In this document: positions 8,229 to 16,790 of the stretch, piece by piece | How the letters are laid out: every line of letters begins with the position of its first letter | Numbering within the stretch: position 1 is the first letter of the stretch | From: Oceanihabitans sp. IOP_32 | GTDB lineage: Bacteria; Bacteroidota; Bacteroidia; Flavobacteriales; Flavobacteriaceae | NCBI RefSeq assembly: GCF_009498295.1 | Contig: NZ_CP040813.1 | Location: 601,001 to 665,000, forward strand | Length of the DNA stretch: 64,000 bases | Direction of reading: 5' to 3' | The notes under the pieces: model-generated | Told to the model about the DNA's origin: nothing | The model's database searches: none | Seen by the model: only the letters and a program-made list of their open reading frames with translations | Translations under genes and position numbers: made by a program

Positions 8229-9023
8229 ATGAGTGCAGCCGAATCACATAGCATCTTAAAAGCTGAAGATTTAACGATTGGTTATTCAACTAAAAAGTTG
8301 CAAACTGTCGTGGCTTCGCATATAAATATCGAATTAAAACAAGGTGAGTTGGTTGGTTTAATTGGTGCCAATGGTGTTGGAAAATCTACACTAATTAGAA
8401 CCCTTACCAACGTACAAAAGCCATTGCGAGGGTCTGTTTTTATAAACGATAAAAACACAAAACAATTTAATCCTATCGACTTAGCAAAAGTTATGAGTTT
8501 GGTTTTAACCGAGCAAATAGCCTCTAAAAACCTAACCGTTTTCGAACTTATCGCTTTAGGAAGGCAGCCCTACACCAGTTGGATTGGTAATTTATCGCCA
8601 TTAGATTACAACATTATAAATAAAGCCATTACCCAAACCAATATTACACGTTTAAAAGACAAAAAATGTTATGAATTAAGTGACGGCCAACTACAAAAAG
8701 TTATGATTGCCAGGGCTTTAGCACAAGACACCGACTTAATTATTCTAGACGAGCCCACAACCCATCTGGATATGTACCACAAAGCATACATTTTAAAACT
8801 GCTTCAAAAATTAGCACAAGACACTGGTAAAACAATTTTGTTTTCGTCGCATGAAATAGATTTGGCCATTCAATTATGCGATAAACTGGTTGTAATGACC
8901 GAAGACGAAGTGGTTTCAGACGAGCCGTGTAATCTCATTTCAAAGGGCACTTTCAACACCTTATTCCCCAAAGATTTAATAAAGTTTGATAAGATTTCTG
9001 GTAGTTTTCGTATTAAAAAATAG
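8229..9023 (+). CDS. btuD: ABC transporter ATP-binding protein, probable corrinoid importer ATPase
   Basis: The 264-residue ATPase has Walker A GANGVGKST at about 46-54, signature LSDGQLQK, Walker B LIILDEPTTHLD and the switch histidine in SSHEIDLA. The LSDGQ variant and the length fit the FecE/BtuD group of siderophore, haem and B12 importers. It should power the permease encoded just upstream. The gap to the permease gene is filled by the dispersed element and a short open frame, so expression may depend on reinitiation or an internal start. Confidence 0.87.
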   Translation: MSAAESHSILKAEDLTIGYSTKKLQTVVASHINIELKQGELVGLIGANGVGKSTLIRTLTNVQKPLRGSVFINDKNTKQFNPIDLAKVMSLVLTEQIASKNLTVFELIALGRQPYTSWIGNLSPLDYNIINKAITQTNITRLKDKKCYELSDGQLQKVMIARALAQDTDLIILDEPTTHLDMYHKAYILKLLQKLAQDTGKTILFSSHEIDLAIQLCDKLVVMTEDEVVSDEPCNLISKGTFNTLFPKDLIKFDKISGSFRIKK

Positions 9024-9082
9024 CAGCTCACGCCGATTAGCATTCTAATTTTAATCCCATACAAAAATCCGCTTAAAACAAT

Positions 9083-9090
9083 TATCTTTG
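9083..9090 (+). promoter_or_regulatory. putative -7 promoter box for rmuC
   Basis: TATCTTTG matches the Bacteroidetes TAnnTTTG box, 20 nt before the ATG. No TTG box at the expected distance upstream was seen, so support is partial. Confidence 0.4.
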
Positions 9091-9109
9091 AATACATTTC
9101 TTTAATAAA

Positions 9110-10432
9110 ATGAACAATAATCTAATCCTTATCGCAGCTATTCTTGTTTCTGGTGGCTTTGGAGCTTACTTAGGTATACTATTCGCCAAACTAAAAAACA
9201 AAAGCGAACAAAGCACTTTAAAAGAACGTGAAAATCAAATGACTCATACCATTGAGGCTCTAAAAGAAAATTTAAATAAAATTGAACATGACCGCGAAGA
9301 CATCCGAAGAGAAAAAGATTTTCTAAATGAGGAATTGGCCAGAAGAAACACCGAATACCAGAACCTGCAACAACTCCATTTAAAACGCGATGCAGAACTA
9401 GAAAAACGGCAAGAACATCTGCGAAAAGACTTCGAGTTATTAGCCACCAAAATACTCGATGAAAAGTCTGAAAAATTCACCCTGCAGAACAAAGAAAACA
9501 TTAAAAATATATTAAATCCGCTACAAGAAAAAATAAAGACTTTTGAAGAAAAAGTAGATCTAACTCAAAAGGAAAGCATTAGTATGCATTCGGCTTTAAA
9601 AGAGCAATTGTTGGGTTTAAAAGACCTCAACCAACAAATGTCTAAAGAAACCACCAACTTAACAAGAGCTTTAAAAGGTGATAGCAAAATGCAAGGCAAT
9701 TGGGGTGAGTTGGTATTAGAGCGTGTACTCGAAAAATCTGGTTTAGAAAAAGATAGAGAGTATTTTGTACAGCAAAGTTTCACTTTAGCCGATGGGTCGC
9801 GTGTTTTGCCAGATGTGGTGTTACACTTACCAGATCGTAAAAAAATGGTAATTGACAGTAAAGTATCTTTAACAGATTACGAGCGCTTTGTTAATGCGGA
9901 AGATCACGATAAAGCCCAGTATTTAAAAGGCCATATTAATTCCATAAAGAAGCATGTCGATCAGCTTTCCGAAAAAAATTATCAAGATTTATACACTATC
10001 GAATCACCCGATTTTGTCTTGATGTTTATCCCTATCGAACCCGCTTTTGCGGTTGTTGTAAATGAAGACAACACGATATACAATAAAGCTTTTGAAAAAA
10101 ATATTGTTATCGTAACCCCTTCCACATTATTGGCAACATTACGCACGATTGATAGTATGTGGAACAACGAAAAACAACAGCGCAACGCCATCGAAATTGC
10201 TAGACAAGCAGGTGCCCTATACGATAAATTTGAGGGTTTAGTAAGCGATTTAACTGGTATTGGCAAAAAAATAGATGCTGCAAAAAGTGACTATGCCGCT
10301 GCTATGAATAAATTAGTTGATGGTCGAGGTAATTTAATTACCAGCGTAGAGAAGTTAAAAAAAATGGGGGCTAAGGCAAAAAAGTCGCTTCCAGAATCTG
10401 TAATAAAGCGTGCAGAAGAAAACGAAATTTAA
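9110..10432 (+). CDS. rmuC: RmuC-family DNA recombination protein
   Basis: The 440-residue protein has an N-terminal membrane anchor (about 4-25), a long charged coiled coil (about 30-190) and the RmuC nuclease-like domain. The latter includes MQGNWGELVLERVLEKSGL, LPDVVLHLPDRKKMVIDSKV and FIPIEPAFAVV. RmuC proteins restrict inversions and rearrangements at short inverted repeats; the acidic and lysine residues of the restriction-endonuclease-like core (VIDSKVSL) are visible. It has its own promoter-like box and is followed directly by a decayed gene. Confidence 0.9.
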   Translation: MNNNLILIAAILVSGGFGAYLGILFAKLKNKSEQSTLKERENQMTHTIEALKENLNKIEHDREDIRREKDFLNEELARRNTEYQNLQQLHLKRDAELEKRQEHLRKDFELLATKILDEKSEKFTLQNKENIKNILNPLQEKIKTFEEKVDLTQKESISMHSALKEQLLGLKDLNQQMSKETTNLTRALKGDSKMQGNWGELVLERVLEKSGLEKDREYFVQQSFTLADGSRVLPDVVLHLPDRKKMVIDSKVSLTDYERFVNAEDHDKAQYLKGHINSIKKHVDQLSEKNYQDLYTIESPDFVLMFIPIEPAFAVVVNEDNTIYNKAFEKNIVIVTPSTLLATLRTIDSMWNNEKQQRNAIEIARQAGALYDKFEGLVSDLTGIGKKIDAAKSDYAAAMNKLVDGRGNLITSVEKLKKMGAKAKKSLPESVIKRAEENEI

Positions 10433-10440
10433 AGCAAATT

Positions 10441-10698
10441 AAAAAGCTTAAAACATTAATTAAGATATCCATTGCTAACTTATTGTAATTATTAGTTTTT
10501 TTAGCGCAGTTTACTTTTTAAATTATAGCGAAGGCGTTAGAGTGGGCAAACTTGTTAAATTTAGTAAAAAAAGGGTATTCTCTAAAACTTGGGAAGTTCA
10601 AATAAGCCAAGGCGTTTCCGATGCTCAAACCTTCATTTTTTTCTGTTGAGGACAGCGAAAAAGAAATTGCCAACAATACGACTGAACCAAGTACCTAA
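10441..10698 (+). pseudogene. frameshifted remnant of a small membrane-anchored flavobacterial protein
   Basis: Three consecutive frames join into one plausible protein. The first (10441-10488) gives KTLIKISIANL. The second (10479-10649) gives a hydrophobic segment, then NYSEGVRVGKLVKFSKK and KTWEVQISQGVSDAQTF. The third (10642-10698) gives SVEDSEKEIANN and then a stop. The pattern YSEG.R.G.L.KFS.K...KTWE is one I associate with short flavobacterial proteins of unknown function. No ATG start remains, and two frameshifts break the frame, one of them in a T run. It is therefore called a pseudogene. Confidence 0.55.
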
Positions 10699-10835
10699 AA
10701 TACAGACTATTAAAATCTCTTTATTTTTTTACCTACTGTTTTTAGCTTGTTTGCGGAAAAATTAATAAACTAAATTTATGAGTTAATTCTTATCTTTAGA
10801 CTTTTTACAAAAACCAATAGACATCAATTTAATAA

Positions 10836-11714
10836 ATGGGTAATATAGCCACAACCGTTGACCAACAAATTGCGAAATTAATAAACAGAGGCCTTGTCTT
10901 AAACAATAATAAGGATATTGAAAAAGCTAAAGAAATATTATCAGACATTGGTTATTATCGTCTAGGTTTTTATTGGTATTACTTTCAAGATAAAGACACT
11001 CATGAATTTAATGATAATATAACTTTAGATGATATTGTAAAGCTCTATTATTTTGACTTTGACCTAAAAATGAAACTGCTTCGATATATTTATAGAATCG
11101 AAGTACATTTTAGAACTCAACTTGTGTACGAGGCTTCAAATCATTATATAAACAATAACACTTGGTATGTCGACCCTAAGATAGTCAATCAAATAGACCT
11201 TGATGAATTTGAAAAAATATATGATAAAATCAAAAAAAACAGTAAAACTTTAGCAAAACACCATGTTAAAAATCCTAATCAAGACTATGCACCTGCGTGG
11301 AAAGTTTTTGAGTTTCTAACTTTTGGTCAGGTTTACAATTTTTTTAACAATCTAAAAAACCAAGAATTAAAGAAGAAAATATCTGGAATATATGGCTTCA
11401 GAGATGTCAAACTTTTGAACAATTATTTATTATCACTAATTAATATTAGGAATGTTTGCTCGCATAATGGAGTTCTTTTTGATTATGAACAACCTTATGG
11501 AATAATGCGAATACCAAATATGCAATATAGAAATAAGACCTTTAATAATACGAATTTGAATGCATCAATTAGATTATTACTATTTATATTAAGCAAGGTT
11601 TCTAAAAATCGAGCTAATGAATTAGAACAAGATTTAAAAGATATGTTTTCGCAAGCTAAGGAAAACAAACTAGTTTACGATGTTATTAATTCTAAAATTA
11701 AATTTGACTTGTAA
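10836..11714 (+). CDS. Abi_2 (AbiD/AbiF-type) abortive-infection HEPN protein
   Basis: The 292-residue protein has the Abi_2 layout: an N-terminal LSDIGYYRLGFYWYYF motif, LYYFDFDLKMKLLRYIYRIE in the middle, and a C-terminal HEPN motif RNVCSHNG with Arg205 and His210 (R-x4-H). HEPN domains with this motif are usually RNases. Family members stop phage infection by killing or stalling the host cell. No antitoxin, methylase or other defence gene adjoins it. It follows a decayed gene, a typical site for acquired accessory genes, and it is richer in A and T than its neighbours by eye. Confidence 0.85.
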   Translation: MGNIATTVDQQIAKLINRGLVLNNNKDIEKAKEILSDIGYYRLGFYWYYFQDKDTHEFNDNITLDDIVKLYYFDFDLKMKLLRYIYRIEVHFRTQLVYEASNHYINNNTWYVDPKIVNQIDLDEFEKIYDKIKKNSKTLAKHHVKNPNQDYAPAWKVFEFLTFGQVYNFFNNLKNQELKKKISGIYGFRDVKLLNNYLLSLINIRNVCSHNGVLFDYEQPYGIMRIPNMQYRNKTFNNTNLNASIRLLLFILSKVSKNRANELEQDLKDMFSQAKENKLVYDVINSKIKFDL

Positions 11715-11769
11715 TGTTAAATATTAACCAATATGACAAAATTTGGTATTATTATTGTATATTTGTCCT

Positions 11770-11859
11770 CTGAAAGTGCCCGTTTATACATTCTGCTATA
11801 TATGAGCACTATAAAATAAGAAAATCGACCTAGACATGAAAATGCTCTAGGTTTTTTTT
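11770..11859 (+). ncRNA. candidate small RNA or abi 3' UTR
   Basis: A TAnnTTTG-type box (TATATTTG, 11758-11765) is followed by about 90 nt ending in an intrinsic terminator. The interval contains a second hairpin with arms AGTGC (11775-11779) and GCACT (11806-11810). It could be an independent transcript or simply the 3' UTR of the abi gene. No RNA family was recognised, and the -33 box is not evident. Confidence 0.3.
11828..11859 (+). terminator. intrinsic terminator downstream of the abi gene
   Basis: Arms ACCTAGA and TCTAGGT, extended by CAT/ATG with one bulged C and a GAAA loop, are followed by a run of eight T. Confidence 0.85.
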
Positions 11860-12110
11860 GCTTCTGACTGTCAGCAATTTGACATCGTTTAAAAAAATAA
11901 AGTATTCAGTATGTCAATGAACGTCCTTACTGATTGAAAAGTACAGTTGGCAACAAAGTATACTTATAGACAATCTTAAAGAATTTCAAGGTAATTTTAT
12001 AAAACTTTGCTATTTTGAGCCCCAGAAAAACACCTTTTGCAGGCATCTCCTAATATTTTATAATTAAAGTTTAATAAGAACAAAACGAATAATATAATTG
12101 TATTACAACC

Positions 12111-12662
12111 ATGTTTAAACACATTGAAGAATCTCAAATAACTATAACGCAGCTCATGCTGCCATCGCATTCCAATTTTAGCGGTAAAATTCACGGTGGT
12201 CATATTTTAAACCTCATGGATCAAATTGCATTTGCCTGTGCATCTAAGCACTCTAGACACTACTGTGTAACGGCATCGGTTAATAAAGTTGATTTCTTAA
12301 ATTCCATTGAAGTTGGCGAGCTCATGTCGTTAAAAGCATCTATAAATCATACAGGACGAACCTCTATGGTTGTTGGTGTTAGAGTGGAATCTGAAAACGT
12401 TCAAACCGGAGAAATAAAACATTGCAACTCGTCTTACTTTACGATGGTAGCCAAAGATAACGACGGCAATAATGTGCCTGTACCAGGTATTATTTTAAAG
12501 ACTAAAGACGATGTACGTAGATTTTCTAGAAGCATCATGCGACAAGAACACTCTAGAAACAGATCTGAGAATTTTAAACGTTCTGTCTTTAAAATTGAAG
12601 AGCATATGGACTTGGTTAAAAATCAAAATGCTAAAGTGGAATTTGAATTAAATGACCATTGA
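12111..12662 (+). CDS. acyl-CoA thioesterase, hot-dog fold
   Basis: The 183-residue protein has the YciA/BFIT-type hot-dog signature NFSGKIHGGHILNLMDQIA at about 22-40, followed by TASVNKVDFLNSIEVGELM. It should hydrolyse acyl-CoA to free acid and CoA in the cytosol. The single domain with a charged C-terminal tail fits the YciA-like group; chain-length preference cannot be read from sequence. It is monocistronic, with a bidirectional terminator downstream separating it from carB. Confidence 0.88.
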   Translation: MFKHIEESQITITQLMLPSHSNFSGKIHGGHILNLMDQIAFACASKHSRHYCVTASVNKVDFLNSIEVGELMSLKASINHTGRTSMVVGVRVESENVQTGEIKHCNSSYFTMVAKDNDGNNVPVPGIILKTKDDVRRFSRSIMRQEHSRNRSENFKRSVFKIEEHMDLVKNQNAKVEFELNDH

Positions 12663-12745
12663 AAGATGTAATAGGTAGTGTAATTCAAACAATCTATTTC
12701 CTATCACGCAGCATTTCGATACAAACTAGTATTTTAAAAATAAAT

Positions 12746-12768
12746 AAAGCCGCACAAAGCGGCTTTTA
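12746..12768. terminator. bidirectional terminator between thioesterase and carB
   Basis: An 8-bp stem AAAGCCGC / GCGGCTTT with a 5-nt loop is flanked by A-rich and T-rich tracts on both sides. It can serve the two convergent genes. Confidence 0.85.
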
Positions 12769-12778
12769 TTTATTATCA

Positions 12779-15631
12779 TTATTTACTCAAATACATTTTT
12801 CGTCTGGAGTATAAATCGTAAAACTGGTCGTCTTTTAAACTATCTATAAACAAGATACTTTCTCCTGTACTCTTCATTTCAGGCCCGAGTTTCTTGTTAA
12901 CATTATGAAATTTATCGAACGAAAACACGGGCTGTTTAATAGCGTAGCCCTCTAACTTAGGCTTAAAATTAAAATCTTTAATTTTATTTTCACCTAACAT
13001 CACCTTTGTTGCATAGTTTATATAAGGCTCTCCGTATGCTTTTGCGATAAAAGGTACAGTACGAGATGCTCTAGGGTTGGCTTCAATAATATAAACCACA
13101 TCGTCTTTAATGGCAAATTGAATGTTAATTAAACCCACAGTATTTAAGGCTAATGCTATTTTTTTGGTATGATCTTTAATTTGTTGCATGACAAACTCAC
13201 CTAAATTAAAAGGTGGTAATGTCGCATTACTATCGCCTGAGTGAATACCGCAAGGTTCAATATGCTCCATAATACCAATAATATAAACATCTTCGCCATC
13301 GCAAATGGCATCGGCCTCAGCCTCTATAGCACCATCTAAATAGTGGTCTAACAGGAGTTGATTTCCAGGCATTCTAGCTAACAAATCGACCACATGTTTT
13401 TCTAACTCTTCCTTATTAATAACGATTTTCATGCCTTGTCCTCCTAACACATAAGAGGGGCGTACTAAAATTGGAAAGTCTAATACATCGGCTATCGCTG
13501 CTGCCTCGTCTGCGGTAGTCGCAATATCGAATTTTGGATAAGGAATGTTATTTTCCTTTAAAAGTTTGGAGAACACCCCGCGATCTTCAGCTAAATTTAA
13601 CGATTCGAAACTCGTGCCTATAATATTAATACCGTATTTGGTTAGTTTTTCAGCGAGCTTTAAAGCTGTTTGCCCACCTAATTGCACGATAACCCCTACT
13701 GGCTTTTCGTGTTTAATAATATCGTAAATGTGCTCCCAGAAAACGGGTTCAAAATATAATTTATCGGCGATATCAAAATCGGTTGAAACGGTTTCAGGAT
13801 TACAATTAATCATAATCGTTTCGTAACCACACTCGGCAGCAGCTAAAACACCATGAACACAACAGTAGTCGAACTCTATACCTTGCCCAATCCTATTTGG
13901 ACCAGAGCCTAAAACGATAATTTTTTTCTTTTCGGTTACAACACTTTCATTATGCGAAAAACGCTTGCCATCGGTCGTTTGCATATCGCTCTCAAAAGTA
14001 GAATAATAATAAGGGGTCTTGGCTTCAAATTCGGCTGCACAAGTATCCACTAATTTATAAACACGATTAACCCCAAGGTCTTCTCTCTTATTATACACCT
14101 GACTTTCCAAACAGCCTAACATATGCGCAATTTGCCGGTCGCCATAACCTTTTTGTTTTGCTTCAAGCAGTAAATCCTTCTCGATCGTATCAATAGTAAA
14201 TGTTGAAATCTCATTGTTGAGCATATGTAATTCTTCGTATTGCTTTAAAAACCACATATCAATTTTTGTGATCTCGTGAATTCTACTTAGTGGAATTCCC
14301 ATTCTGATGGCATCATAAATTATAAAAACACGATCCCAAGAGGCATTGGTTAATTTCTCTATAATCTGGTCGTAATCTTTATTTTCCTTACCATCTGCAC
14401 CTAAACCGTTACGCTTAATTTCTAAAGATTGTGTGGCTTTATGCAAGGCCTCTTGAAATGATCTTCCAATACCCATAACCTCACCTACAGATTTCATTTG
14501 AAGCCCTAAAGTTCGGTCACTACCTTCAAATTTATCGAAATTCCAACGTGGTATTTTTACAATAACATAATCTAAAGTTGGCTCGAATAAGGCCGAAGTC
14601 GATTTTGTGATTTGATTTTTTAATTCATCTAAATGATAGCCCAAAGCTAATTTAGCTGCAATTTTTGCAATGGGATACCCTGTTGCTTTACTGGCTAATG
14701 CAGAAGATCGCGAAACCCGTGGATTAATTTCAATAGCTATGATGTCTTCATTTTCGTCTGGAGATACGGCAAACTGCACATTACATCCACCGGCAAAGTC
14801 ACCTATACTACGCATCATATGCATAGCCATATCACGCATTTTTTGATACGTTTTATCGCTTAAAGTCATAGCTGGAGCCACCGTTATTGAATCTCCTGTA
14901 TGAATTCCCATGGGATCCATATTCTCGATGGAGCAAATAATAACGACATTATCGTTGGCATCTCTTAACAATTCCAACTCATATTCTTTCCAACCTATAA
15001 GCGCTTTATCGATCATAACCTCATGAATAGGAGAAATCTCTAAACCGCGAGTTAATAACTCATCAAAATCTTCTTCTTTATGCACAATAGAGGCACCAGC
15101 CCCACCCAATGTATACGAGGCTCGAATGACCAAAGGAAAGCCATATTCCTGAGCAATTTCTTTGCCTTTTAAGTAAGATGTAGCTGTGGCTTGAGGCGCC
15201 ATAGGTACCCCAATTTTAAGCATGAGTTCCCTAAACTGTTCCCTGTCTTCTGTAATATTTATAGCGTCAATATCGACCCCAATAATATCAACACCAAAAT
15301 CTTCCCAAATGCCTTTTTCATCGGCTTCAATACATAAATTCAACGCCGTTTGTCCTCCCATTGTAGGTAAAACAGCATCTATTTGAGGGTGTTCTTTTAA
15401 TATTTTTATTAAGGATTTTGTAGTAAGCGGCAACAAGTACACATGATCTGCCATAGACGGATCTGTCATAATAGTTGCTGGATTAGAATTAATTAAAATA
15501 GTCTCTATCCCATCTTCCCTTAAGGATCTTAAAGCTTGAGAACCCGAGTAATCGAATTCGCATGCTTGACCAATAATAATAGGTCCAGAACCAATAATTA
15601 AAACAGATTTTAGTTTTTCGTTTTTAGGCAT
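12779..15631 (-). CDS. carB: carbamoyl-phosphate synthase large subunit, lacking the C-terminal MGS domain
   Basis: The 950-residue protein carries both ATP-grasp halves. The first has GSGPIIIGQACEFDYSG near the N-terminus; the second opens with GSGPNRIGQGIEFDYC at about 560. It makes carbamoyl phosphate from bicarbonate, ATP and glutamine-derived ammonia for pyrimidine and arginine synthesis, with CarA as partner (not in the window). Enterobacterial CarB has about 1073 residues. Here the protein ends soon after EMKSTGES, so the MGS-like allosteric domain is absent. The end is clean, and I recall short CarB proteins in Flavobacteriaceae, so this is not called truncation damage. Confidence 0.95.
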   Translation of the reverse strand: MPKNEKLKSVLIIGSGPIIIGQACEFDYSGSQALRSLREDGIETILINSNPATIMTDPSMADHVYLLPLTTKSLIKILKEHPQIDAVLPTMGGQTALNLCIEADEKGIWEDFGVDIIGVDIDAINITEDREQFRELMLKIGVPMAPQATATSYLKGKEIAQEYGFPLVIRASYTLGGAGASIVHKEEDFDELLTRGLEISPIHEVMIDKALIGWKEYELELLRDANDNVVIICSIENMDPMGIHTGDSITVAPAMTLSDKTYQKMRDMAMHMMRSIGDFAGGCNVQFAVSPDENEDIIAIEINPRVSRSSALASKATGYPIAKIAAKLALGYHLDELKNQITKSTSALFEPTLDYVIVKIPRWNFDKFEGSDRTLGLQMKSVGEVMGIGRSFQEALHKATQSLEIKRNGLGADGKENKDYDQIIEKLTNASWDRVFIIYDAIRMGIPLSRIHEITKIDMWFLKQYEELHMLNNEISTFTIDTIEKDLLLEAKQKGYGDRQIAHMLGCLESQVYNKREDLGVNRVYKLVDTCAAEFEAKTPYYYSTFESDMQTTDGKRFSHNESVVTEKKKIIVLGSGPNRIGQGIEFDYCCVHGVLAAAECGYETIMINCNPETVSTDFDIADKLYFEPVFWEHIYDIIKHEKPVGVIVQLGGQTALKLAEKLTKYGINIIGTSFESLNLAEDRGVFSKLLKENNIPYPKFDIATTADEAAAIADVLDFPILVRPSYVLGGQGMKIVINKEELEKHVVDLLARMPGNQLLLDHYLDGAIEAEADAICDGEDVYIIGIMEHIEPCGIHSGDSNATLPPFNLGEFVMQQIKDHTKKIALALNTVGLINIQFAIKDDVVYIIEANPRASRTVPFIAKAYGEPYINYATKVMLGENKIKDFNFKPKLEGYAIKQPVFSFDKFHNVNKKLGPEMKSTGESILFIDSLKDDQFYDLYSRRKMYLSK

Positions 15632-15694
15632 TTTAAATCGAGTTAAGTGATGAATTTAATTTCATATAAAAATAATAATATTTGGGTATAAAAA

Positions 15695-15724
15695 AAGGCG
15701 TTACAATTAAGTAACACCTTTTTA
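15695..15724 (-). terminator. terminator downstream of rpmH
   Basis: Arms AAGGCGTTAC and GTAACACCTT (one C-A mismatch) around an AATTAA loop are flanked by A and T runs. On the minus strand it lies after rpmH and before carB. Confidence 0.75.
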
Positions 15725-15744
15725 ATATCTTCAATAGTCGATCA

Positions 15745-15906
15745 TTATTTCTTATGTCTAATTTCAGATGACACAGATAATTTTTTTCTTCCTTTAGCTC
15801 TTCTACGTGCTAATACTTTTCTTCCGTTAGCAGATGCCATTCTCTCTCTGAAACCGTGTTTATTAACTCTTTTTCTCTTAGAAGGCTGAAATGTTCTTTT
15901 TGGCAT
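15745..15906 (-). CDS. rpmH: 50S ribosomal protein L34
   Basis: This 53-residue, highly basic protein begins [20 protein letters not shown] and continues with [20 protein letters not shown], the invariant L34 pattern. It has an 8-residue tail beyond the usual bacterial end. It binds 23S rRNA in the large subunit. A well-formed promoter lies 74 nt upstream of the start codon and a terminator follows, so it is probably a single-gene unit. The usual neighbours rnpA and dnaA are not adjacent. Confidence 0.97.
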   Translation of the reverse strand: MPKRTFQPSKRKRVNKHGFRERMASANGRKVLARRRAKGRKKLSVSSEIRHKK

Positions 15907-15979
15907 GATATTATCTTTTTAAAATCTGATATTGTAAATCTTTATTATTTTGCTTTTCGGTCTACTCCAAAACCGTCGG

Positions 15980-16010
15980 CAAATATACAAAGCCTTTATT
16001 ACTCTCGCAA
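15980..16010 (-). promoter_or_regulatory. promoter of rpmH
   Basis: On the minus strand TTG (16008-16010), a 20-nt spacer and TATATTTG (15980-15987) match the Bacteroidetes promoter consensus TTG-N17-23-TAnnTTTG. The rest of the 306-nt gap to the next gene shows nothing further. Confidence 0.8.
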
Positions 16011-16212
16011 ACCTATTTTAAAAATATTTTTTAATTTATAGATTTGAATAAAAAACACCCTAATAAGCTTTATCAATTCACGTTAAACCCCACCATTTCT
16101 TATTTATAGATACACCTCGTTTAATAAAAATTTGCTTTCTTTGCAGCAGCAAAACATCAAATAGCGAACGTTTTGTGTAACGAACCATCTTTTTTATTTA
16201 AAATTAACGATC

Positions 16213-16788
16213 ATGTTTAATAAAATTATAAAATTAATTATTGCTGCGGGTCTTATTGCTCTTGCCATTTATCAATTTACTGAAGGCTTTATAGGTAATG
16301 GCATCATGTTTTTATTACTATCCACAATTTTTATTTTTCTATATTTTAAAAATGAAATTATTTTACTGGCATTCTTAAGGTTGCGTAAACAAGATTTTGA
16401 AGGTGCGAAGAAATGGTTAGATAAAATTAAAAATCCCGAGGCTGCATTAGTTAAAAAGCAACAAGGATATTACAACTACTTACATGGCTTGATGGTATCG
16501 CAAACCAATATGAATGAAGCCGAAAAATATTTTAAAAAGGCGATTGCATTAGGCTTATCGATGAAGCACGATTTAGCCATGGCAAAATTAAACTTAGCGG
16601 GTATTGCATTCTCTAAACGCAGAAAATTAGAAGCGCAAAAACTTTTAAATGAAGCTCAAAAGCTAGATAAACAAGGTATGCTTACCGATCAAATAAAAAT
16701 GATGAAGCAAAATATGAAACGTGCCACAGGTCCAAATCAGCATTACGGTGCCGGTGCTTCTTTAAGAGCTCAAAAAAGAAGAGGTTAA
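16213..16788 (+). CDS. membrane protein with TPR-like C-terminal half
   Basis: The 191-residue protein has two membrane segments close together (about 5-22 and 27-45). A cytosolic helical region follows with tetratricopeptide-like helices, for example YYNYLHGLMVSQTNMNEAEKYFKKAIALG and a second unit with AMAKLNLAGIAFSKRRKLEA. It ends in a basic tail. Such proteins often scaffold complexes, but no specific function can be assigned. It converges on the cardiolipin synthase gene with only 2 nt between the stop codons. Confidence 0.65.
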   Translation: MFNKIIKLIIAAGLIALAIYQFTEGFIGNGIMFLLLSTIFIFLYFKNEIILLAFLRLRKQDFEGAKKWLDKIKNPEAALVKKQQGYYNYLHGLMVSQTNMNEAEKYFKKAIALGLSMKHDLAMAKLNLAGIAFSKRRKLEAQKLLNEAQKLDKQGMLTDQIKMMKQNMKRATGPNQHYGAGASLRAQKRRG

Positions 16789-16790
16789 TT

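Larger units (their letters stand above)
11715..12110. other. intergenic region with possible small RNA
   Basis: The first 150 nt hold a promoter-like box, a hairpin and a strong terminator, listed separately. The remaining 250 nt up to the thioesterase gene show no convincing open frame; a minus-strand frame at 11997-12203 overlaps the thioesterase gene and has no family resemblance. Confidence 0.5.

Noticed and set aside
11997-12203. 68-codon minus-strand frame before the thioesterase gene
   Set aside because: It overlaps the thioesterase start, shows no family pattern and has no plausible start context.
12779-15631. carB as a truncated pseudogene
   Set aside because: Both catalytic halves are complete, the end is clean, and short CarB proteins are, as I recall, normal in Flavobacteriaceae.
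15856-16041. 61-codon plus-strand frame
   Set aside because: It is antisense to rpmH and its promoter.
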